10,976 bases of DNA from Burkholderiales bacterium (GTDB lineage: Bacteria > Pseudomonadota > Gammaproteobacteria > Burkholderiales > SG8-39), in the NCBI GenBank assembly GCA_017880745.1, contig JADGRR010000057.1, forward strand, positions 1 to 10,976. The letters are read 5' to 3'. Positions 6,425 to 10,976 of the stretch are shown here, one piece after another (position 1 is the stretch's first letter; every line of letters starts with the position of its first letter). The position numbers and the translations under genes were made by a program. The notes below the pieces were generated by a model, which was not told where the DNA came from, searched no databases, and worked only from the letters and a program-made list of their open reading frames with translations.

Positions 6425-7375
6425 ATGCAAGCAGTCATGTACGACCATTTTGGCGACGCCTCGGTCCTGTCGGTGCGCGAAGTTGCGGTGCCACAGGCTG
6501 CGCGCGGCCAGGTGCAGGTGCGCGTGCGCATGGCTAGTCTGAACCCGGTCGACTTCAAACTGCGCAGCGGGATCTTGCGCTTGCTGGGCCGTCCAAAGCG
6601 CCCGGCGATCACGGGCAAGGATTTTGCAGGCGACATCACCGCGCTGGGCGCGGAGGTGCAGGGCTACAGGGTGGGCCAGCGCGTATTTGGTTCAGTCGAT
6701 CCCCTGGGCGGGCAGGGATCCTGTGCACAGTTTGTCGCCCTTGCGACGGATCTGATCGCGCCCGCTCCCGACGCTCTGAGCGACGAGGTGGCCGCAAGCT
6801 TGCCGGTAGCCTCGGGCACGGCCTTGCAGTCGCTGACCGACATTGCCGGGCTCCGGCACGGCCAGTCGATTTTGATCACCGGCGCCTCCGGCGCCGTGGG
6901 CGCCAGCGCGGTGCAACTCGCCCGATCGATTGGCGCTCGCATCACTGGAGTGTGCGGCACGGCGAATATCGATTACGTCCGCTCGATCGGCGCGGAACAC
7001 GTTATCGACTACAACACCGCCAATTGGCAACAAAGCGATGAGCGCTATGACGTGATCTTTGATGCTGCCGCGGCCGCATCTTTTTCTGCGGCGAAGCCGC
7101 GCCTGACGCCCAACGGCATCTACATCAACACCATGCCCCGGCCCGCGCTGTACTGGGCGGCGGTGGTGGCGCGGGCAACGTCGCGGCAGCGCTGCGTGCC
7201 GTTTCTGCTCAAGACCGATGCCGCATTACTCCAGCGGCTGGCCAAACTCGCCGCCGAGCGCGTAATCGTGCCGCGCATCCACGAGATCATCGACTTTGCG
7301 CAGGTGGCATCGGCACAGCGCCGGATGCAGGAGGGCAAGGTGCACGGCAAGGTGTGCGTGCGGGTGGATGTCTGA
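6425..7375 (+). CDS. NAD(P)-dependent MDR oxidoreductase, zinc-independent (quinone oxidoreductase-like)
   Basis: Medium-chain dehydrogenase/reductase that would reduce a quinone or an activated double bond with NADPH. The 316-residue product has the GroES-like N-terminal half with SLNPVDFKLRSG and PAITGKDFAGDI, then a Rossmann half with the nucleotide-binding turn GASGAVGASAVQLA at residues 153-166, and the ending GKVHGKVCVRV typical of the family. The Cys/His ligands of zinc alcohol dehydrogenases are missing, so it belongs with quinone oxidoreductases and RTN4IP1-like reductases. ATG 6425 follows AGGTGA by five bases; a GTG at 6416 is in frame but overlaps this site. A 109-bp gap separates it from the previous gene, and it is convergent with hemG. 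Substrate cannot be inferred. Confidence 0.88.
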   Translation: MQAVMYDHFGDASVLSVREVAVPQAARGQVQVRVRMASLNPVDFKLRSGILRLLGRPKRPAITGKDFAGDITALGAEVQGYRVGQRVFGSVDPLGGQGSCAQFVALATDLIAPAPDALSDEVAASLPVASGTALQSLTDIAGLRHGQSILITGASGAVGASAVQLARSIGARITGVCGTANIDYVRSIGAEHVIDYNTANWQQSDERYDVIFDAAAAASFSAAKPRLTPNGIYINTMPRPALYWAAVVARATSRQRCVPFLLKTDAALLQRLAKLAAERVIVPRIHEIIDFAQVASAQRRMQEGKVHGKVCVRVDV

Positions 7376-7449
7376 CGCGTTGCCGGGCCCTGAACCCTAT
7401 TACGCGCCGCGACTTGAATCGCCCCCCGTGGTTGCAGAGTTGCGATGTT

Positions 7450-7473
7450 GCGCGGACAAGAAGCCGTCCGCGC
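7450..7473. terminator. 8-bp inverted repeat between convergent genes, possible bidirectional terminator
   Basis: GCGCGGAC (7450-7457) and GTCCGCGC (7466-7473) are exact reverse complements with an 8-base loop, placed in the 135-bp space where the MDR reductase and hemG genes converge. No T-run flanks either side, so function as a terminator is suggested only by position and stem strength. Confidence 0.45.
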
Positions 7474-7510
7474 GGATCGCCGATTCGCCGGGAGCTCAAT
7501 CAAAGCATCC

Positions 7511-8053
7511 TCAGGCATGCTTCAGGCATTGCGCGTATGCGTCGGCGAAGCGCTTTACGGCATCCCAATCGGTGTACTCGTAATCCCGCGTCGTGTCGGT
7601 CTCCCCGCCACCCAAGCCGACAAACACGATCATTACCCTGCGTTTGATCGGGCCGTACACGCTGTATTTTACCGCTCCGGGAAAACTGGCCGTTAATTGC
7701 GGTTGCCAGCCTGTCTTGCGCAGGAACTTGTCCAGATAGCGCTGCGCCGCCGCGGGTTTCGGGCGCGGCCCGCCGGCGCTGAGGCTCACCGAGAAAAAGG
7801 CGCAGGGGCGCGCGGCAAGAACGCTGCCGTGCCGGCGTATCAGCTTGTGCAGGTAAGGCGGATGATGGCCAAAGTGAACGGAAGCGCCGACCATCACGCC
7901 GTCATACGCGGCCGGGTCCGCTTGCTCCCGCGCCGCGTCGGCCGGCAGGACTTCGACGCTGTGCCCCTTTTCCCGCAGCGAGCGCGCGACCGTCTCGGCG
8001 ATGAGTTCAGTCTGGCCTTCCGTGGTGGCGTAGAGCAGCAGGATGCGGGGCAT
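7511..8053 (-). CDS. hemG: menaquinone-dependent protoporphyrinogen IX dehydrogenase, flavodoxin-like
   Basis: Oxidises protoporphyrinogen IX to protoporphyrin IX in haem synthesis, using FMN and passing electrons to the quinone pool at the inner membrane. The 180-residue protein has almost the length of E. coli HemG (181). It starts with the flavodoxin strand RILLLYATTEGQTELIAE, whose TTEGQT loop (residues 10-15) holds the FMN phosphate. VMVGASVHFGHH matches the second FMN loop, SVSLSAGGPRPKPA the HemG long insertion loop, and GGGETDTTRDYEYTDWDAV the characteristic C-terminal end. The start at 8053 agrees with the first strand of the fold; an upstream in-frame ATG at 8086 would add 11 residues. 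The ribosome site AGGCGAG is weak and distant. It is divergent from an AraC-type regulator, which may or may not control it. A general flavodoxin-domain protein is the alternative. Confidence 0.87.
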   Translation of the reverse strand: MPRILLLYATTEGQTELIAETVARSLREKGHSVEVLPADAAREQADPAAYDGVMVGASVHFGHHPPYLHKLIRRHGSVLAARPCAFFSVSLSAGGPRPKPAAAQRYLDKFLRKTGWQPQLTASFPGAVKYSVYGPIKRRVMIVFVGLGGGETDTTRDYEYTDWDAVKRFADAYAQCLKHA

Positions 8054-8280
8054 GGGGATCGGGGTCTCGCCTGCGTTTCGAACCATCTTCGCACTGGCGA
8101 AATAATGCGCGAGCGAGGCACCGAAGTCAATCGCAAATGGTCTCCAGGTGCTCAATGGTAACCGGCTCGTGGATCGACCCGGTGCTTGCCTGGCATATGA
8201 AGCTGTGGCAAGCTGAATCCATAAGAATAAAGATTGCTTGTGGCAACCCGTTGGCAACAATCGATCATGGAGGGGACTGA
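8054..8280. promoter_or_regulatory. divergent intergenic region between hemG and the AraC-type gene
   Basis: This 227-bp spacer must hold promoters for both divergent genes. An AT-rich patch at 8217-8236 stands out from the GC-rich surroundings and is a plausible melting region. No hexamer pair close to the sigma-70 consensus was found with good spacing, so no exact promoter is claimed. A GGAGGGG ribosome site at 8269-8275 serves the AraC-type gene. Confidence 0.5.
8239..8260 (+). promoter_or_regulatory. 11-bp phased direct repeats, candidate AraC-type operator
   Basis: TGTGGCAA (8239-8246) is followed exactly 11 bp later by the near copy GTTGGCAA (8250-8257), and a further exact TGTGGCAA occurs at 8204-8211. 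AraC-family proteins bind direct repeats about one or two helical turns apart, and the site lies just upstream of the regulator's own start codon, which would suit autoregulation. This is inference from repeat spacing and position. Confidence 0.4.
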
Positions 8281-9105
8281 ATGACGCATACCGCTGAAGC
8301 GCGCCATCACGGCACTTTGGTTGCTGCGCCCGTGAATGCCGACAGGATTATGCTCATCAATCCGGATCGCGTGGTCTACGCGGGACTCCTCGGAGTAACG
8401 TCGACGCGGAAACTCGGCGCGCTTACGCTCTACGTGAGTCTTGGCAAGCCGTTGCGAATTTGCGTCGAGGAGGGGGCCTGGCGTAGCGACGAGCTGGCGG
8501 TCGTCCCGCCCTACACGCCACATCGAATCCTGACCGACGACCGGGTGATCGGCGTGCTGATGATCGAGCCAGAGAGTATTCATGCCGGGTCGTTGCCACG
8601 ATTTCTTCAGACGGGGCCGGCGCAGGATGACCGGGTCGGCGTCCTGGCGCGCATCCGGGAGTCGTTTTTCCGCCTGATGCGCGGCGATATTCGCGCCAGC
8701 AAGGCAACGGCGGACATCGATCATCTGTTTTTCGGCCGGGCGCTCGAGCGGCGCAATCTGGACCGGCGCATTGCTTCCGTGGTCGATAAAGTCAGGAACG
8801 CGCCCTGCGACCAATTTCCGGCCGAGGCGTGTTCGCAACTGGCGGGACTTTCGTTTTCGCGGTTCCTGCATCTGTTCAAGTCGGAGGTCGGCGTGACGTT
8901 TCGATGCTTTCGCGCGTGGAAACGCGCGCGCAGCTTCCTTGCCTACGTCAAGTTGCAGAATCTGACCGACGTCGCGCTGAAAATTGGTTACCCCGATTCG
9001 ACGCACTTCAGCCATTCGATTCGCAACGTCTATGGCTTGACGCCGAAGGACATCTGCGCCGGATCCCGCAGGCTGGCCATCGTTTCGCACGCGCGGGGGT
9101 ACTAG
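8281..9105 (+). CDS. AraC family transcriptional regulator
   Basis: DNA-binding regulator of 274 residues. The C-terminal part (about 161-256) is an AraC/XylS double helix-turn-helix: the first HTH is in CSQLAGLSFSRFLHLFKSEVG and the second in LTDVALKIGYPDSTHFSHSI, followed by the signature ending NVYGLTPKDI. The N-terminal half is cupin-like in pattern, with KPLRICVEEGAW and ELAVVPPYTPHRI resembling the ligand-sensing barrel of this family, but no ligand can be named. The start is supported by GGAGGGG five bases before ATG. It faces hemG and precedes the AtuD-like dehydrogenase on the same strand by 180 bp, so the latter is a plausible target. The first recognition helix (SFSRFLHLFKSEVG) is intact. 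Confidence 0.92.
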   Translation: MTHTAEARHHGTLVAAPVNADRIMLINPDRVVYAGLLGVTSTRKLGALTLYVSLGKPLRICVEEGAWRSDELAVVPPYTPHRILTDDRVIGVLMIEPESIHAGSLPRFLQTGPAQDDRVGVLARIRESFFRLMRGDIRASKATADIDHLFFGRALERRNLDRRIASVVDKVRNAPCDQFPAEACSQLAGLSFSRFLHLFKSEVGVTFRCFRAWKRARSFLAYVKLQNLTDVALKIGYPDSTHFSHSIRNVYGLTPKDICAGSRRLAIVSHARGY

Positions 9106-9217
9106 GGTCCAGTCCAACGAATCGCCAACGCGAACGCTCGGCCAATTGACGCAAGACTTGAGACACAGAGCTTGCTAGCGTTCATTTGCGGGGCGACAGG
9201 ATCGTACAGAACGGGAT

Positions 9218-9233
9218 CGCCAGCGCGCTGGCG
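9218..9233. promoter_or_regulatory. 16-bp perfect palindrome, candidate operator
   Basis: CGCCAGCG followed directly by CGCTGGCG forms an exact 16-bp palindrome with no spacer, 53 bp before the start codon of the AtuD-like dehydrogenase gene. Position and symmetry suit a dimeric repressor such as a TetR-type protein. GC-rich genomes produce such palindromes by chance more often than AT-rich ones, so confidence is limited. Confidence 0.35.
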
Positions 9234-9285
9234 CGGCTGGCTTCGACTCCACCAGCATCTGCCTCGTCCGCTAATGAGGATATAG

Positions 9286-10449
9286 ATGATCTACACCGAA
9301 CAGCACCTGGAACTTCAACGCACGGTGAAGAAGTTCATCGACACCGAGATCAACCCGCATATCGACGCATGGGAGCGCGACGGCATCTTCCCGGCGCACG
9401 AGGTGTTCCGCAAGATGGGCAAGTTGGGCCTGCTGGGCATCAACAAATCGGAGGCCTTTGGCGGCCTCGGGCTCGACTATAGCTATCAACTCGCGTTTTG
9501 CGAGGCCATGGGGGAGGCCGACAGCGGCTCGGTGCCGATGGCAGTCGGGGTTCAGGTCGACATGGCGACGCCGGCACTGGCGCGCTTCGGTTCCGACGAA
9601 TTGCGCCGCGAATTCCTCGCCCCGAGCATTCAAGGCGAATATGTGGCCTGTATCGGCGTATCCGAGCCGGGCGCGGGGTCCGACGTGGCGAACATCAAGA
9701 TTCGCGCGAGGCGGGATGGCGCGGACTACGTCATCAACGGCAGCAAGATGTGGATTACCAATGGCACCCAGGCCGACTGGATGTGCATGCTCGCGAATAC
9801 CGGCGAAGGCGATATCCACACCTCGAAATCGCTGATCTGCGTGCCGCTCAAGACCAAGGGGGTGAGCGTCGAACGCAAGCTCGACAAGCTTGGCATGCGC
9901 GCCTCCGACACTGCGCTGCTCCATTTCGACGACGTGCGCGTGCCGCAACGGTACCGCATCGGCGAAGAGGGGCGCGGTTTCGTGTACCAGATGGTGCAGT
10001 TTCAGGAAGAGCGGCTGTGGGGGGTCGCCTCCACCCTGCGCTGGATGGAAAAGACGATCGACCAGACCATCGACTACACGCGCCAGCGAACGGTCTTCGG
10101 CAAGCCGGTCCTCGAAAACCAGGTCGTTCACTTCAAACTGGCCGAGCTGAACACCAAGGTGGAACTGTTGCGCTCGTTGATTTACCGCGCCGCCGAATTG
10201 ATGATGCGGGGTGAAGACGTGACGCTGCTCGCGTCGATGGCCAAGCTTAGCGGTGGACGCCTGGCGCGCGAGCTGGCCGACAGCTGCCTGCAGTACTTCG
10301 GTGGCATGGGATTCATGAACGAGACCCCGATCTCGCGCTTCTTCCGCGATTCACGGCTGATCTCGATCGGCGGCGGCGCCGACGAAATCATGCTTGGCAT
10401 CATTGCCAAGCACATGGGCATTTTTCCCGGCACGCGACGCAAGGACTGA
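9286..10449 (+). CDS. acyl-CoA dehydrogenase, citronellyl-CoA (AtuD)/long-chain type
   Basis: FAD enzyme that oxidises an acyl-CoA and passes electrons to ETF. The 387-residue protein shows INPHIDAWERDGIFPAHEVF at the N-terminus, SEPGAGSDVANIK and KMWITNGTQADW in the middle, RQRTVFGKPVLENQ, and YFGGMGFMNETPISRFFRDS near the end. The canonical C-terminal catalytic Glu is absent: that position is Gly in SIGGGADEIM. A Glu that aligns with the base of isovaleryl- and long-chain-type dehydrogenases is Glu242 in QFQEERLWGVA. This sequence style (VPMAVGVQVDMATPALARFG, GGGADEIMLGI) matches proteins annotated as citronellyl-CoA dehydrogenase (AtuD) in acyclic terpene breakdown and related long or branched-chain dehydrogenases. 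Other atu genes are not visible, so the substrate is open. The start has TGAGGA five bases upstream. Confidence 0.9.
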   Translation: MIYTEQHLELQRTVKKFIDTEINPHIDAWERDGIFPAHEVFRKMGKLGLLGINKSEAFGGLGLDYSYQLAFCEAMGEADSGSVPMAVGVQVDMATPALARFGSDELRREFLAPSIQGEYVACIGVSEPGAGSDVANIKIRARRDGADYVINGSKMWITNGTQADWMCMLANTGEGDIHTSKSLICVPLKTKGVSVERKLDKLGMRASDTALLHFDDVRVPQRYRIGEEGRGFVYQMVQFQEERLWGVASTLRWMEKTIDQTIDYTRQRTVFGKPVLENQVVHFKLAELNTKVELLRSLIYRAAELMMRGEDVTLLASMAKLSGGRLARELADSCLQYFGGMGFMNETPISRFFRDSRLISIGGGADEIMLGIIAKHMGIFPGTRRKD

Positions 10450-10475
10450 ACACGCTCGCGCGCCGCCCAGGCGCT

Positions 10476-10491
10476 CGACGCCGGCGCGTCG
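10476..10491. terminator. short hairpin between convergent genes
   Basis: CGACGC (10476-10481) and GCGTCG (10486-10491) form a 6-bp stem with a 4-base loop in the 56-bp space where the AtuD-like gene and the livF-like gene converge. There is no T-run. Position favours a shared terminator, but the evidence is thin. Confidence 0.3.
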
Positions 10492-10505
10492 TCGGTACCA
10501 AGCGC

Positions 10506-10976
10506 TCACGCCAGCCAGCGCTTGCGCCGCCGGTAGTGCTTGACGTCGTGATAATCGACCTGCCCGTGACCACCAAGATAGAACTCCTGAATATCCGGGT
10601 TTTCCTTCAGCGATGCCGCCTTGCCGTTCATGACCACCCGGCCGTTCTCGAGGAGGTAGGCTTCATCGACGATGTCGAGCGCCGCAGTGGCGTTCTGCTC
10701 CACCAGGAGGACGGCAAGTTTTTCCTCCCGGTTCAGGCGCTGGATGATGGCGAAAATTTCGTCGACCAGGAACGGCGCCAGGCCGAGGCTGGGTTCATCG
10801 AGCATCAGCAGCTTGGGACGGGTTATCAAAGCGCGGCCGATCGCCAGCATCTGCTGCTCCCCGCCTGACAGATAGCCCGCCTGTGCGCCGCGCCGCACCT
10901 TCAGGCCGGGGAAGTAGGCATATACCGTTTCTTTCAGTTCGTTGACCAGCTTGCGGTCGCGATGCATCGAGCTTGC
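10506..10976 (-). CDS. livF: branched-chain amino-acid-type ABC transporter ATP-binding protein, 5' end beyond window
   Basis: ATPase of a HAAT-type importer, whose usual cargoes are branched-chain amino acids, amides or aromatic/organic acids. The last 156 residues are visible; the reading frame is open through the right edge, so the Walker A region lies outside and the Met at 10967 is internal. Present are the ABC signature LSGGEQQMLAIGRAL, Walker B with LLMLDEPSLGLAP, the switch-loop region LAVLLVEQNATAAL and the LivF ending DIVDEAYLLENGRVVMNG through EFYLGG. Beyond that point E. coli LivF stops, but this protein continues for about 20 residues with a basic, Tyr/His-rich tail ending RRRKRWLA. 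I recall such tails on LivF homologues encoded with acyl-CoA synthetases in betaproteobacteria, which fits a carboxylic-acid cargo. Family placement is firm; cargo is inference. Confidence 0.9.
   Translation of the reverse strand, partial: ASSMHRDRKLVNELKETVYAYFPGLKVRRGAQAGYLSGGEQQMLAIGRALITRPKLLMLDEPSLGLAPFLVDEIFAIIQRLNREEKLAVLLVEQNATAALDIVDEAYLLENGRVVMNGKAASLKENPDIQEFYLGGHGQVDYHDVKHYRRRKRWLA

Noticed and set aside
8152..9117. 321-codon open frame on the - strand opposite the AraC-type gene
   Set aside because: The + strand encodes a full AraC-family protein with ribosome site; the antisense product shows no recognisable motif.
9146..9186. TTGAC-containing hexamers as a promoter for the AtuD-like gene
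   Set aside because: TTGACG (9146) and TTGAGA (9158) have no acceptable -10 hexamer at 16-18 bp spacing.
9271..10131. 286-codon open frame on the - strand inside the AtuD-like gene
   Set aside because: Shadow of a clearly coding dehydrogenase; low-complexity composition and no family pattern.
1..10976. CRISPR array, tRNA, rRNA or complete insertion sequence
   Set aside because: No regularly spaced repeats, cloverleaf-like sequence, rRNA-like segment or transposase frame was seen on either strand.

Overview
The window reads as chromosomal DNA from a GC-rich, aerobic proteobacterium, most likely a betaproteobacterium. That placement is inferred from the GC-rich codon use, the isovaleryl-CoA dehydrogenase/thiolase/isomerase gene mix, and a LivF-type ATPase with a long basic C-terminal tail; no rRNA or tRNA is present to confirm it. 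Thirteen protein genes are supportable, eleven on the + strand and two on the - strand. I see no tRNA, rRNA, CRISPR array, complete insertion sequence or phage gene.

Left block (38-4633, all +): isovaleryl-CoA dehydrogenase (liuA type), an acetyl-CoA acetyltransferase (biosynthetic-type thiolase), a second acyl-CoA dehydrogenase of the short/branched-chain type, and a DsbA-fold 2-hydroxychromene-2-carboxylate isomerase-like protein. Together they suggest oxidation of branched-chain acyl-CoAs (leucine/isovalerate and related) to acetyl-CoA. The gaps between them (102-211 bp) are wide for a tight operon and contain hairpins. The methylcrotonyl-CoA carboxylase genes that usually accompany liuA are not in the window.

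Middle block (4761-7375, all +): an unrecognised 87-residue protein, a 60-residue two-helix membrane protein of the LiaF/DUF5668 type, a GNAT acetyltransferase, a 131-residue protein possibly of the ABM-like dimeric alpha/beta-barrel class, and a zinc-independent MDR (quinone-oxidoreductase-like) reductase. These look like small accessory genes with little functional linkage.

Right block: a HemG-type flavodoxin-like protoporphyrinogen dehydrogenase (-) diverges from an AraC-family regulator (+). The 227-bp region between them carries phased TGTGGCAA-like repeats. A third acyl-CoA dehydrogenase of the citronellyl-CoA dehydrogenase (AtuD)/long-chain type follows, then the 3' part of a branched-chain amino-acid-type ABC transporter ATPase (livF-like) on the - strand, running off the right edge.

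The clearest molecular theme is that the three acyl-CoA dehydrogenases use two different placements of the catalytic base. The first and third have it in the IVD/LCAD position and the second in the canonical C-terminal position. I did not find convincing evidence of a wholly new multi-gene system. The best leads are non-coding elements and the two uncharacterised small proteins.
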